NCBI GenBank assembly: GCA_003164675.1
Contig: PLTX01000037.1
Coordinates: 1 to 50,042, forward strand
Reading direction: 5' to 3'
DNA length: 50,042 bases
From: Verrucomicrobiota bacterium
GTDB lineage: Bacteria > Verrucomicrobiota > Verrucomicrobiia > Palsa-1439
Of the stretch, positions 25,243 to 34,819 are shown piece by piece. Made by a program: the position numbers and the translations under genes. Position 1 is the first letter of the stretch; the number at the start of each line of letters is the position of its first letter. The notes under the pieces were generated by a model. The model ran no database searches. It was not told the DNA's origin and saw nothing but the letters and a program-made list of their open reading frames with translations.

Positions 25243-27429
25243 TTACGGGCTGGTTATCCTGAGCTTGAGCTTGCCGTACTGGCCCGCCGCGCCTTCTCCG
25301 ACAATGAAGAATGTGTTGGTCCCGTCGGTCTTGAAGCTGAGTTGCACTCCCTCAAGGCCAATGTTGTTAGCCGCGCAACTTACCGCAACCAGATTGCTGC
25401 AATCACCCGACCACACCGCCAGCATCGTCTGAAAGTTGCTGCCTGCAGTGGACACCGTAAACTGCCTTCCGTTGATACCAATGGTTGGGGTGATTTGCCA
25501 CACGGCGTCTCGCCCGCCGGTGCTGCACGTTGGAGCTGGCATATTGTTCGTGTATGAACCGAGGCTGACACTTGTCGTGAACACGGCCTTGGCAAACGGG
25601 TCGGAACTGTTCGGGAACACAACGACCTGAGCCGCACCGCAGGAGTTGTTAACGCCGGGGCATGTGTCCCGCAACATCGGGTCCTGGGAGATTTGCTTCA
25701 ATGTGGTCTTGATGCCAGATGGCGTCGTAAACTTGCCGGTCTGCGACGAACATTCCACCAGCCCGTTTGGCAGATTGTTGGTAACGCCGCTACTGTTGAA
25801 TTTTTTGAGAAGCGCGGTCATGGTATTAATGGCCACGACATCGTAGCCGGCGCCAACCGCTTGAGCTTGTGAAATCAAGTCCCCCGGAAAGTTGGTCTTG
25901 ACCGTGCCGTTGAGGTACGTGGCGTTGGCGGGGAAGGTGCCCAGCAACGAGGCGTTGGCCGTGGCCGCGATCAACTCCACCGCCAATTTTTTGCGCGCGG
26001 TGCACAATGTGGAAGCTTTGAGCTTGGCACTCTGCAAGCCTCCAGGCTCACCCGTCACGCCAGTCGATCGCCAGTAAAAGCTGAGCGCCTCGATAAAGGT
26101 GTCGTAGGCGTCGATCACATTGTCCGCGTTGCGATCAGCCGTGGGCAACGTGACAAATCCGAGGTTCATCACGCTGCCATTCGCCTGGATGGCGCTCAAC
26201 AGCGTGGCGCAATTCGTGTCCGTAAGAGAGTACCCATGGGTGAACCAAAAACGCGAGTTTCGCGTAACCACCTGGGTACTGGCCGTGCTAGTCAGGCTGA
26301 CATCCAGAGCGGACAGCACAGCCCCGATGGGATTGGCCATGACGCTCTCACCGATTGAGTCTGCGGCAAACACCAAGCCCACGGCATTGTTGTCGGCGTC
26401 GACAACCGGCGACCCGGAGTCCCCCGACAAAACAAACGCATTTGTCCCGATGATCGGTTGAATCAGGATCTGATTGGTGAAGATCGCCGTCCCGCAGGTG
26501 GTGGCGCAGGGGGACGATTCCGAGTAGTCAACGGCGACTGTCATATTGAGACCGGCCACGATCCCTTCAGTACAATCCGTGGTTCGCCCGTTCTTTCTGA
26601 CGAACTGCCCGATGAACGCGGGGACGATATTGTTCACCTGCGCGCCGAGATTCAGAATGTTAGCCGATATGGCCGCATCGGAACTTAACACAAAACCGCA
26701 GTCAACCAGATTATCTCCGCCAGAGAAATCAATCGGGATGGTTCGGGTCAAGGTGCCGATGTTCTGGCCCGGGTTGCAATTGACATCTATCGAACCGGGT
26801 TGATACTCCGGCGTGCCAAAGGGCGCCGTGCTCGGGCATCCATCGACGCCATGACCAACGACGTGGTTGTTGCTAATCCAACCGATCTCGCCGGTGTTAT
26901 TATCACGGACTTTGAACCCGATGGTGCCGCTGGCGCAACACCCGACAAACAGAAGCGCATTCCCTCCCGAAACCCCCAGTGGCACGGGGAGAGGGTACGC
27001 AATCTGAGGGTTGTTTGCCCCGCATTGCTCGGCGTGGATCGTTCCCACCGTTAACACGCGCACCGGGAAACCGTCCAAGCTGCTCGGTAGTATGGCCGCA
27101 GTATTCGTATTATCGACGAGGACCAGCAGCGACAAGCTTTCGCCTGACCCGCCGATGCCGACCCCCTTCACGCCTTCGGTCGCGAGAAGCGCCGGTTGGT
27201 TTGCCGCTTGCGCTGCCATCGCCCTACCCAGGTCAGGATTGTACGGAAACACCTGGAGAGATTGTGCGTACAAGTTGATCCCACAGACCCCCAGGACCGC
27301 GGTGAGCGCCCAGAGTGTAGAAATACACAGCCGAACGCCTTTGCGTACCCGACGGCGCTCGCTGAGAACATTGAGTTGGCGGATGGTCACGTTCTTTTCT
27401 TTGTCGCTATACGCGCGCATTCGATTCAT
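25243..27429 (-). CDS. Exported trypsin-like (S1) serine protease
   Basis: The 728-residue protein has an extended N-terminal signal region: about 30 polar, basic residues, then a hydrophobic segment CISTLWALTAVLGVCGINLYAQ. The start at 27429 has GGAGG five bases upstream. The chymotrypsin-like triad is visible: His189 in WISNNHVVGHG, Asp243 in NLVDCGFVLSSD, and Ser338 in LSGDSGSPVV. A dockerin-like calcium loop (TADRNADNVIDAYDTF, about 429-444) and a C-terminal beta-sandwich of the PPC/pre-peptidase kind (FTVSTAGSNFQTMLAVWSG) follow. It probably acts outside the cell. It lies downstream of the S8 protease gene on the same strand, and both share the C-terminal-type sandwich, so the two may be deployed together. 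Confidence 0.85.
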   Translation of the reverse strand: MNRMRAYSDKEKNVTIRQLNVLSERRRVRKGVRLCISTLWALTAVLGVCGINLYAQSLQVFPYNPDLGRAMAAQAANQPALLATEGVKGVGIGGSGESLSLLVLVDNTNTAAILPSSLDGFPVRVLTVGTIHAEQCGANNPQIAYPLPVPLGVSGGNALLFVGCCASGTIGFKVRDNNTGEIGWISNNHVVGHGVDGCPSTAPFGTPEYQPGSIDVNCNPGQNIGTLTRTIPIDFSGGDNLVDCGFVLSSDAAISANILNLGAQVNNIVPAFIGQFVRKNGRTTDCTEGIVAGLNMTVAVDYSESSPCATTCGTAIFTNQILIQPIIGTNAFVLSGDSGSPVVDADNNAVGLVFAADSIGESVMANPIGAVLSALDVSLTSTASTQVVTRNSRFWFTHGYSLTDTNCATLLSAIQANGSVMNLGFVTLPTADRNADNVIDAYDTFIEALSFYWRSTGVTGEPGGLQSAKLKASTLCTARKKLAVELIAATANASLLGTFPANATYLNGTVKTNFPGDLISQAQAVGAGYDVVAINTMTALLKKFNSSGVTNNLPNGLVECSSQTGKFTTPSGIKTTLKQISQDPMLRDTCPGVNNSCGAAQVVVFPNSSDPFAKAVFTTSVSLGSYTNNMPAPTCSTGGRDAVWQITPTIGINGRQFTVSTAGSNFQTMLAVWSGDCSNLVAVSCAANNIGLEGVQLSFKTDGTNTFFIVGEGAAGQYGKLKLRITSP

Positions 27430-27703
27430 AAAAGCCTCCACAGATCCATGCACCCGGGCCCACCGAGGGCCTCGACCGCTACGCGGCGCATGGCTCCACC
27501 TGCGAGTCCGCAACGACCAGTGTTTCCACGCCGTCGGTCATGATTATCGCAATCTATTTTCACCCAGCTCCAACTGCTTTCATAACAAACATGGTGCAAA
27601 TTGTTCGTCCGCCTCGTCTGTCATCCCGGCCATCCACGACATCCGACACCAGCCGCTGGACCACTCCATGCACCGACGCCTACCCCTTCACTGATCCAGT
27701 GGC

Positions 27704-30700
27704 CTATTTCGCCACGACCGCTGCACTAACGGTATCTTGCTTGGTCGGGTCGCTGGCCGATGTAAATGTCAGCGTGAAAGTCTGTGTCGTGTTCTTCAGC
27801 ACGAGGGTCTTATCCGGTACGGTAACCACAACCCGGATCATGGTTGCATCCCCCGTCACCGCCCCCGCTGCCATCGTGTCGGTCATAAAGGTACCTGCTT
27901 CGACGGCGGCGGTCACATCGACGCTTTCGGACGGCTTGGCGCCGAGGAAATAACTGACCGTAAAACCCCCACCGCTTCCGTCGCCTTGAACAATGAACTG
28001 ATCGCTCCCCGTCCCCTTGTTCTTCACAGCCACGTAAAACGACACGCCCTTCTTCGCTCCTCGGTGGACGTTTTGGATGATTCCCTCTGCGGCACTGGCC
28101 ACGTTTGTGATGACGTTGAAACCCACCATCTTTTTCAATTTGGTGGTTTTGCCAATCGCGGCGTCCGGCTGACTGAGGGCGCCCGTGCCGCTCAGGGTCA
28201 CCAATTGCGGCGTCGGAACATTGTTGCTGCTGGTAATGGACAAAGTGGCCGACCGCGCCCCGCCGTCGCTGGGAGCAAACTCCAGACCAACCACACACGC
28301 GCTGCCAGTTGATATTGACCCTCTGGTGCACGGGTCGGAGACGATGATAAAATCACCCGTATTTCCCGCAGTGAGGGTGATGTTGCTGATCGCCAGCGGA
28401 GCCGTTCCGCAATTTGTGATCGTGAGGCTCTGCACCGTGCTGGTGGAGGTCACCACGAGACTCCCGAAGTCTATCGAACTGCTGCTCAAACATATCGATG
28501 GCGCTGCTGCGACGCCAACACCATGGACGCTCACGGTGGCAGGGCTGCCCGCGGCGCTATGGGAGATAACAAGGGTTGCCTGACGGGTTCCACTCCTCGA
28601 TGGGGTAAAGGTCACCTGTAGCGTGCACGTATCACCCGCCGCTATGGGGGCGTTGGTGCAGGTCTGGCTCACCGAGAAGTCATTCGAGGCCGTCCCGCTG
28701 AATGTGACATTGGACACAGTCAGAGGTATGGAACCGCAATTCGTGATGGTCACGCTTTGCGCCGTGCTGGTTGTGCCAATCAATTGGTTGGAAAAGTTAA
28801 TCGACGTGCCGGTACTCAGGCACACCAGCGGAGCCGGTGCGGTCGCAGTCCCAGTCATGGGAATGCTGCGTGGACTGGCGGTCTGGTCGTCCGTGAACAC
28901 CAAATTCGCCTGTAGCAGGCCAATGTCAGTGATCGCGGGCGCAAACGCCACGCTGACAACGCAATTGCCGCCCGGGTTGAGAAGCGAGCCCGGGCAACCA
29001 TCCGAGACAATCGTAAAGTCCGCCGCGTTTGATCCGGTAATCGAGACGCCTTGCACGTTTACAGACACAGGCGTTCCATTCAAGTAGGTTGCGGTCTGCG
29101 GCGCGCTGATCGTCCCGGCAACCTGATTGCCAAACGACAGGCTGGACGGCGTAATCGTAATCGGCACCCCGCTCGCGCCCACGTTGAGCACCATGGTGCC
29201 GCCGGAACCGCCACCGGCCGGCTCGACGACGATGAAATAGTCGTTCGTCCCGTCTGCCGTAAACGAGACCTGCGATAGATTCGTCGACACGAGTTCCGTC
29301 AGCGCCCCGCATTCGCCACGCACGTAGACCGTCTGGGGAACCACCTGCACCTCCCAAACTGACAAGATGTTCGCGAAAGAGCTGCCAACTGTGCTGACAG
29401 TGAACGTGGCCCCCGGCGTCGGCAGTGGAATCCGGAAGAATTCCTCGGAACCGCCAGTCCCCGCGCTGGGACTGGGAAACACTTTGCTGTACACGCTCGC
29501 ACTGAGTGTATTCGTGAACGAGTACGGGAACTGCGAGATATTGATCGCCGTTTGGCAGGCGTTGTTCGTTGCCAGATTCGGAATGTCGGACAAGGTGTTC
29601 GTTGCCGCGTTGTAAACGACCAAGGCGAAGTCCTGATTCAAGGTGTTGGAGCCGCCGCCCGGCGTCGGTTCGCCCACATTGGGCACGCCGTTGCCCGCGA
29701 TATTGCTGGCGCGCACAATGACTTTCCACGGGGCGCCCTTCGTCACCGCCGGAATACCGTTGGGCCAACTGGTCGGGTTCAGGAATACGCTCTGCATGTT
29801 GTTAATTGTATCAAACGTGCCGCCGGGCACCGACACGTTCTGGGCAAACACGTTTCCGTAATATGTGACTCCGCCAAGAATCACCTCGAGACCCAGGTTG
29901 TTAACGAGTTCCTGCGCGGCCAGCACAGCCCCCGGCGCATCGGTCCATGCCAGGGTCACGCGGAACGGCAACCCGTTGCTGGCAATCTGACCTGACAACT
30001 CGTAGGTCTGGCCCGATTGCGAGAAATACGTTTGCTGCGGCGCGGGATTGGTCGTGATCAACGCCACATCGATCGCCCGCGGAGAGCTTTCGTCCCGAAT
30101 CGCGCGCGGCACGCCGTCGAACATCCGCAACAGGTCCAATTCACCCATACCCTGGGCATCGGACGGCAGCGTGTCCATCGCTCCGCTCGACGGGTCGGTG
30201 ATCGGCAGATAACGCGCCGAGTTGCAGAGGTAGGCCTTGGCCATCGCCGGGCTGGGTTGGTAGAGCGCCTGCCCGAGTTCATTGGTCAGGCGATTCTGGA
30301 AATACCACCACAGAAGCTGAATGCTTCCCGAAACGACCGGTGGCGCGTAGCTGGGAGCCGAGTCACAGTAAAACTGGGGATTCACGTAATAGTTGGTAAT
30401 TCCAGTAGCCGGCGAGATGCAGATATCAAGCGCCAGACCGGGAACGACGTCCGAGCTGGAATTGGTCGTCAGCATCCACGACTTGATCGCACCGTAGACC
30501 GAGCCACCCGGCGCCACGATCTCAGGCTTGAATCGGTGGTCAAGGGTCGGACCAAAGGCGGAGAAGCTAAACATGGCGAAGGAGTCGTTCTGGTCGTATT
30601 GCGAGACGGCGCACCCGCTGCCGTCGTATCGCGCGTTTTCCGATGCCCCCACCGTGATGACGTTCTTCGCTGTCGCTGGCGGGGTTGTCCGAATATCGCC

Positions 30701-32809
30701 AAACCCGCCGGCTGTCCCGTTGGCGCCCGAGCCGCCACTGGAGAAGACCGTAATCAACTCTTGATTCAGAGGAAACGTAACGGCAACGTTGTTCGTCGTC
30801 CCCTGCGGCAACGCATCCCGAACGCCGAAGTCATAAGCTTCTGATTCAACGCTGTAGACGCCTCCGTTGTCTCCCAAAACATCCAACAAATCGCTCCAAC
30901 TGCAGTTTTCGATGCGCCCGCCCCATCCGTACACACTCGCCAGCACGTCGCTAATTGCTGAGGGTAACGGACTAAGAGGAGTCAGGCAGAAATCAGAGGG
31001 CCCATACATAAACCCGGCGGTGCTGTCGAAGGTCGCCGCCTGCGCAAAGACGCGCGTGCTGCCAATCCGTCCAAACGGCGAGACTCCCAAACCAAGCTGA
31101 AACGTGCCATCTGCGGTGCAATCCGCCGGCTGATCGCGATGAACCTGGCAAACGCGTGAGGGGATAAGAACCGGGGTCGGATAATAGTTAGTGACGAGGA
31201 CCCGGCTTTGCCCTTCGTAAGTGACGGTCACATTGGTGCATGTATTCGGCTTGGGCAAGACCGGCGATTCGGTCGGCGTCCCGATGTACGTGAAATTGCA
31301 AACGTTGTTCGAGGTTACCAAGGTGTTCACGTCCGGGGGGGGGTTCGGCATTTGAAAGGTCCACACCCACGGTTCGGATAGTACTTCGACGCACCCGTTC
31401 GAGGACGGCAGATAGTACGAGTTGGGGCTGGTGTCGTAGCCGATTACCATCGAGGCGACAAGTGTGCCATGCCCGATGCTCCTGTTTGCGAAGTCCTCCG
31501 CTCCGTTCCAATACTTGTTTAACTTGCCGCATCCAAGTTCCCCGCTGTTATTTATCAGGAACTCGGAGCTTACGGAATAGGTGACCGGGTTTTCGTAGTC
31601 GCCCGACGGTATCGTATATGCCACCCGAATTGGAGCCGGCTCGTCAACTCCAAGCGAGACGACCACCGGAGCCAGCGCGTTCCCGTTCTCGACAACGATA
31701 GTGCCCGTCCCACTACTGGCACCGGAAACACCGTAAACAACCGGCCCCCGCCCGAACTCGTAAAAGACTGAATCCAGCGAGAAGATGTCGATGTTGCCAT
31801 ACCCTCCTTGGTCAAACCCCGTGTCGCAGACGTCCACGATCGGATAGGCGTACTGGTTCGTGATCGATGCGAGCCCGCCGCCAATGGTGTTGGTCACGAA
31901 GTCCAGATAGTCCGGAATGGTCGACGTCAGTGTCGGCACATGTTCCGGAAGACCATTCGTCTGGCTGGCAGCTATGAGGACCTGGTTTTCATCGTGCACG
32001 TGCTTCGGCCTGATTTTTTCGATCCAGACCACATCCGTCAGTTTCGCGATTTGGGAAACGGCGGAGAGAGGTATTGTCATTTCATGGATCTTCTCATGGG
32101 AAAGGCCGTACAATTGTTGGATCAACCCGAATTCCTGCAGTTGGCGCTCCACTTCCGAACTTCCGACCGTCATAATTCGCACGTCCACCAGGGTCTTTTC
32201 GTTCCCGGCATCACGATTCAAAAGGTCTCTCTCAATCTTGTAGTACGGGTGGTATGGCCCGACCCATTGAATGGGGCTGCCGGGCCCTTCCATGGCGCGA
32301 AGCTTGTCCTCCGCCGGCTGGTCGAGACGAATCAAATAGGCGTTATTCGGCACGTAGGCCACCACGTCCACGTTGCCGGCCGACTGAACCTGCCGCAACC
32401 ACTGCGGTCTGACAGGCCCGCAAAACTGGATCAGCCGCAGGCGTTGGCCAGTCGGTTCTTCTTGACGAAGTTTGGCCGGAACGACCGGGTCGCCCTCGGT
32501 CGTATCAAACGACAAGCTCTTCAGCCGGATACGATTGAGGTCGTTCGCCTTGACCGCGCGCGCTCCGTACAGGCGCGTAAGCTCGGCGGTTTGCGCGTCG
32601 GTGGCTTGCACCAACCAGTAGGAACCGTAATCTCGGACCCTGGTGATGCCCTGTTGCGTGAGTTGGTCAATCGTTTCGGTCGCGACGGGGTAAATGATCA
32701 CCTTGTTATCGCTGGGCGGCGATGCGGGTGTAGCGCGACCATGCACCCCAAACAGAATAAGGCCCATTAGAACAACCAGTACGCACCGCTTGCTTTCGGA
32801 GAATTTCAT
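27704..32809 (-). CDS. Giant exported subtilisin-like (S8) peptidase with anchor-D repeats
   Basis: This 1701-residue protein has a signal peptide (VLVVLMGLILFGVHG). The S8 domain has Asp329 (VDVCDTGFD), His447 (IGHGTLVASM) and Ser820 in APSYAPPVVSG, where the usual GTS(M)A is changed to APSYA. The oxyanion Asn of AAGN is Gly693 (FSSGGSG). A long insertion lies between His and Ser. After it come a beta-sandwich (VTLAWTDAPG), a PPC-like domain, three choice-of-anchor-D/ASPM-SPD2-Hydin domains (each with FGNQ/FSNQ/FGSL near its start) and a final unique region. It should act at or beyond the cell surface. The ATG at 32809 has GAGGA adjacent and GGAGG at ten bases; I prefer it to 32833. Confidence 0.88.
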   Translation of the reverse strand: MKFSESKRCVLVVLMGLILFGVHGRATPASPPSDNKVIIYPVATETIDQLTQQGITRVRDYGSYWLVQATDAQTAELTRLYGARAVKANDLNRIRLKSLSFDTTEGDPVVPAKLRQEEPTGQRLRLIQFCGPVRPQWLRQVQSAGNVDVVAYVPNNAYLIRLDQPAEDKLRAMEGPGSPIQWVGPYHPYYKIERDLLNRDAGNEKTLVDVRIMTVGSSEVERQLQEFGLIQQLYGLSHEKIHEMTIPLSAVSQIAKLTDVVWIEKIRPKHVHDENQVLIAASQTNGLPEHVPTLTSTIPDYLDFVTNTIGGGLASITNQYAYPIVDVCDTGFDQGGYGNIDIFSLDSVFYEFGRGPVVYGVSGASSGTGTIVVENGNALAPVVVSLGVDEPAPIRVAYTIPSGDYENPVTYSVSSEFLINNSGELGCGKLNKYWNGAEDFANRSIGHGTLVASMVIGYDTSPNSYYLPSSNGCVEVLSEPWVWTFQMPNPPPDVNTLVTSNNVCNFTYIGTPTESPVLPKPNTCTNVTVTYEGQSRVLVTNYYPTPVLIPSRVCQVHRDQPADCTADGTFQLGLGVSPFGRIGSTRVFAQAATFDSTAGFMYGPSDFCLTPLSPLPSAISDVLASVYGWGGRIENCSWSDLLDVLGDNGGVYSVESEAYDFGVRDALPQGTTNNVAVTFPLNQELITVFSSGGSGANGTAGGFGDIRTTPPATAKNVITVGASENARYDGSGCAVSQYDQNDSFAMFSFSAFGPTLDHRFKPEIVAPGGSVYGAIKSWMLTTNSSSDVVPGLALDICISPATGITNYYVNPQFYCDSAPSYAPPVVSGSIQLLWWYFQNRLTNELGQALYQPSPAMAKAYLCNSARYLPITDPSSGAMDTLPSDAQGMGELDLLRMFDGVPRAIRDESSPRAIDVALITTNPAPQQTYFSQSGQTYELSGQIASNGLPFRVTLAWTDAPGAVLAAQELVNNLGLEVILGGVTYYGNVFAQNVSVPGGTFDTINNMQSVFLNPTSWPNGIPAVTKGAPWKVIVRASNIAGNGVPNVGEPTPGGGSNTLNQDFALVVYNAATNTLSDIPNLATNNACQTAINISQFPYSFTNTLSASVYSKVFPSPSAGTGGSEEFFRIPLPTPGATFTVSTVGSSFANILSVWEVQVVPQTVYVRGECGALTELVSTNLSQVSFTADGTNDYFIVVEPAGGGSGGTMVLNVGASGVPITITPSSLSFGNQVAGTISAPQTATYLNGTPVSVNVQGVSITGSNAADFTIVSDGCPGSLLNPGGNCVVSVAFAPAITDIGLLQANLVFTDDQTASPRSIPMTGTATAPAPLVCLSTGTSINFSNQLIGTTSTAQSVTITNCGSIPLTVSNVTFSGTASNDFSVSQTCTNAPIAAGDTCTLQVTFTPSRSGTRQATLVISHSAAGSPATVSVHGVGVAAAPSICLSSSSIDFGSLVVTSTSTVQSLTITNCGTAPLAISNITLTAGNTGDFIIVSDPCTRGSISTGSACVVGLEFAPSDGGARSATLSITSSNNVPTPQLVTLSGTGALSQPDAAIGKTTKLKKMVGFNVITNVASAAEGIIQNVHRGAKKGVSFYVAVKNKGTGSDQFIVQGDGSGGGFTVSYFLGAKPSESVDVTAAVEAGTFMTDTMAAGAVTGDATMIRVVVTVPDKTLVLKNTTQTFTLTFTSASDPTKQDTVSAAVVAK

Positions 32810-33146
32810 TCCTCGCTGTCCTCCAACCGACATGTCATTCGGAAAGATTTGCTGGTATCGACAAAGCTATCAAAAGGGGTTTTGCGATTGCAACCAGAAT
32901 GTTCATCAAAATTCTTGGCGACGGAGTTCCCCCATGCAGCATCAAGCCGCGATGCGAGAACCTCATGCCTTTGTTATTCAACACCGGATGGCACGGCAGG
33001 GTTTCGAGATGAGGAAAAAATGCCGGTATCGCACACCTGACCACGCCGACGGTCGTGTCGCAGAAGGAATTCATGATGCCATTCGGTTTGATTTGGTTTG
33101 ATTGGGTCGGATTTGGTCGGATCGAGTCTGCGTGGGGGGCCGGGGG
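32810..33146. other. Noncoding spacer with TTTGATTTGG-type repeats
   Basis: No gene is supported between the S8 protease start and the next minus-strand gene. At 33083-33124 there is a run of overlapping short repeats of the form TTTGATTTGG / TCGGATTTGG / TCGGATCG (T/G-rich on the plus strand). It may be slippage-prone DNA or a leader element; nothing further can be said. Confidence 0.5.
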
Positions 33147-33827
33147 TCATTGGGGCGGTTTGCCGATCCCGCGGGCTTCCGGTGTGGCCGCGTCCTCCGG
33201 GAGCGCGCCAAACACTCTCCTCCGCACCCGGTTTATCCTTTCGTTCCTTTCCTCGGGTGTGATGTAGCCTTGGCAGACTTCATCGCGGTGTTCCTGCGCC
33301 CATTCCCGAAACTCCTCCTCGCGCAGTTCACGAAGTTGGTCCCGCTCGAATTCCAGCCGTTCCCGTTCGAGCTTCAGTCGCTCGGCGCTGTGATCCCCCT
33401 TGCGCAGCGCGACGATGTCCCCGCACAACTCGCGGAGGAGTTTCAAATCGATTTCGCCCTCCTCATTCGACCGACCAAGCGCTTTGGCCGCGATCACGTA
33501 TCCTGCCGCCAACCGTTGCGTCAGGAGATCCGTCAGCCGTACTTTGCTGGCCTGATTCAGCTCGTCAGCATCAGCGTCCATGTGTCGGACAAGGTCGAGA
33601 GCCTCCTGCTGGAGGACCCAGTCGCGGTAGCCGCCCTGTTTCCATTCGGACAGGTTCTGCTCGCTGACGGGGCGTTCGTCGAAGTCGGTTTTCAAAACAG
33701 CCTGCACTTCCGGCTGGGCATTCAGCCAGTCCACCAAACGCGACTGCTGCTCCCCGTCGCTGAGGCGGCGGTTGAGTTGGTCGCGGACTTCGCGGGGGAG
33801 ACGGGCGATTTTGCCGGTTCTTGTCAT
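33147..33827 (-). CDS. Helical protein with HTH-like N-terminus, phage-like, function unknown
   Basis: The 226-residue protein begins MTRTGKIARLPREVRDQLN, the start shared by small-terminase/DUF3486-like proteins of Mu-type phages and their relatives. The segment RPVSEQNLSEWKQGGYRDWV looks like a helix-turn-helix. A long charged coiled coil (ERLKLERERLEFERDQLRE) follows at about residues 150-185. GGAGG lies eight bases before the start. No other phage structural genes are visible, so it is either a stand-alone host protein of this family or a phage relic. KTSC-domain and zinc-ribbon genes follow on its other side, forming a small accessory block. Confidence 0.7.
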   Translation of the reverse strand: MTRTGKIARLPREVRDQLNRRLSDGEQQSRLVDWLNAQPEVQAVLKTDFDERPVSEQNLSEWKQGGYRDWVLQQEALDLVRHMDADADELNQASKVRLTDLLTQRLAAGYVIAAKALGRSNEEGEIDLKLLRELCGDIVALRKGDHSAERLKLERERLEFERDQLRELREEEFREWAQEHRDEVCQGYITPEERNERINRVRRRVFGALPEDAATPEARGIGKPPQ

Positions 33828-33860
33828 GGTATAAGCCTCCGATTTTTGACCACGGACGTT

Positions 33861-34058
33861 TTACCGGTATCTTCCCCGGATGTGATTCGAGTAGTACCGA
33901 CCCTTCGAGGTTGCCTCCATCAGGCCGGCGTAGACCGAGTACGGCACGTTCGGATGGTCGTATGTTTTTCCGTTTCGGAACTCAACGGTCAGCGTGCTGC
34001 CGTCGTAGCCCACGGCACGGATGCAGGACGAACTGACCGGTATCATTGTGGCGTACAT
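33861..34058 (-). CDS. KTSC-domain small protein
   Basis: The 65-residue protein matches the KTSC domain: VSSSCIRAVGYDGSTLTVEF, the Y-x-Y/H-type NGKTYDHPNVPYSVYAGLM, and an SKGRYYSNHIRGRYR end. The central motif gave the family its name (here ATSKGRYY in place of A..KTSCG). KTSC is associated with RNA-binding or RNase toxins and also occurs alone; the role here is unknown. GGGAG lies about eight bases before the ATG at 34058. It is divergent from the zinc-ribbon gene at 34235. Confidence 0.8.
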   Translation of the reverse strand: MYATMIPVSSSCIRAVGYDGSTLTVEFRNGKTYDHPNVPYSVYAGLMEATSKGRYYSNHIRGRYR

Positions 34059-34205
34059 AGTGTTGGCTCCCTTCTGATTGTTGACGGGGTCAGCGGTGTG
34101 ACGGTTTGAGAGTCGCCCGCGTCACGTCGGGCTTTCGTTGTGTTTGACATGCGCCCACACTATTGGGGGCGTGTGAGACTCAGAAACGGCGGCGTGTTTC
34201 GCGGC

Positions 34206-34234
34206 TAGGATGCGCGGCAACGAGAGGCGTCGGC
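34206..34234 (+). repeat. Duplicated 29-base leader, copy 1
   Basis: This stretch (TAGGATGCGCGGCAACGAGA...) directly precedes the ATG at 34235 and matches 34791-34819 before the ATG at 34820 with two mismatches. Identity continues into the first ten coding bases. It includes the likely ribosome-binding site (GAGAGG here, GAAAGG in copy 2). The third paralogue at 45536 lacks it. Confidence 0.8.
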
Positions 34235-34678
34235 ATGGACATCACATTTGACTGTAATAAATGCGGACAACATATCGCAATTGACGAAGCTGGGGCGGGA
34301 ATGGTCGTGAACTGTCCAAGCTGTGAAGCGTCTTTGAAAGTGCCAAACCAATCCTCTTCGCTGGTAGTGGCCACACCAGTTCTCTCGGTCGCGACTTCGC
34401 CGCCCTCTATTGCCAATAGCAACACCGACGCCGCCAGTCCTACGTCTCTGGTCAATTGCAGTGCGTGTGGTAAACAAATATCTATTGAGGCAAATTCTTG
34501 TCCAAGTTGCGGACAGCCAAACAAGAGCAAGAAGATCACTTGTCCGAATTGTAAATCAGCAAATGTACAAAAAATCCAAATGGGTAGTAAACTTGGTGCT
34601 GCTGTGTTGTTTGGCGTATTTGCTATGAGCAGACTGACCAAGACTTGGGAGTGCAGTAATTGCAAGTACAAGTGGTGA
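34235..34678 (+). CDS. Double zinc-ribbon protein
   Basis: The 147-residue protein has an N-terminal CxxC ribbon (CNKCGQHIAIDEAGAG...CPSC), then a Ser/Thr/Pro-rich linker, a second short ribbon (CSACGKQ...CPSCG), a third CxxC (CPNCKS), a hydrophobic stretch (GAAVLFGVFAM) and a terminal CSNCKYKW. The first ribbon matches those at 34820 and 45536. Zinc or nucleic-acid binding is plausible, but the function is unknown. Base composition is noticeably more AT-rich than that of neighbouring genes. The start is supported by the leader shared with the next gene and by GAGAGG upstream. Confidence 0.75.
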   Translation: MDITFDCNKCGQHIAIDEAGAGMVVNCPSCEASLKVPNQSSSLVVATPVLSVATSPPSIANSNTDAASPTSLVNCSACGKQISIEANSCPSCGQPNKSKKITCPNCKSANVQKIQMGSKLGAAVLFGVFAMSRLTKTWECSNCKYKW

Positions 34679-34790
34679 ATGTGATAACGTGAGCATCGCT
34701 TTCACTGGGCTGATTTGCTGACAAAGTAAGCGTGAGCAGCCGTGGCGTGTGGGCGGTTCTACGTCATTGCCACCGCATCCCGCGCGGCGG

Positions 34791-34819
34791 TAGGATGCGC
34801 GGCAACGAAAGGCGTCAGC
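34791..34819 (+). repeat. Duplicated 29-base leader, copy 2
   Basis: This is the second copy of the leader described at 34206-34234, directly before the start codon of the second zinc-ribbon gene. It differs from copy 1 at two positions. Confidence 0.8.

Noticed and set aside
33147-34058. Prophage
   Set aside because: Only one phage-like helical protein and a KTSC gene are present. No terminase, portal, capsid, integrase or attachment site was seen.
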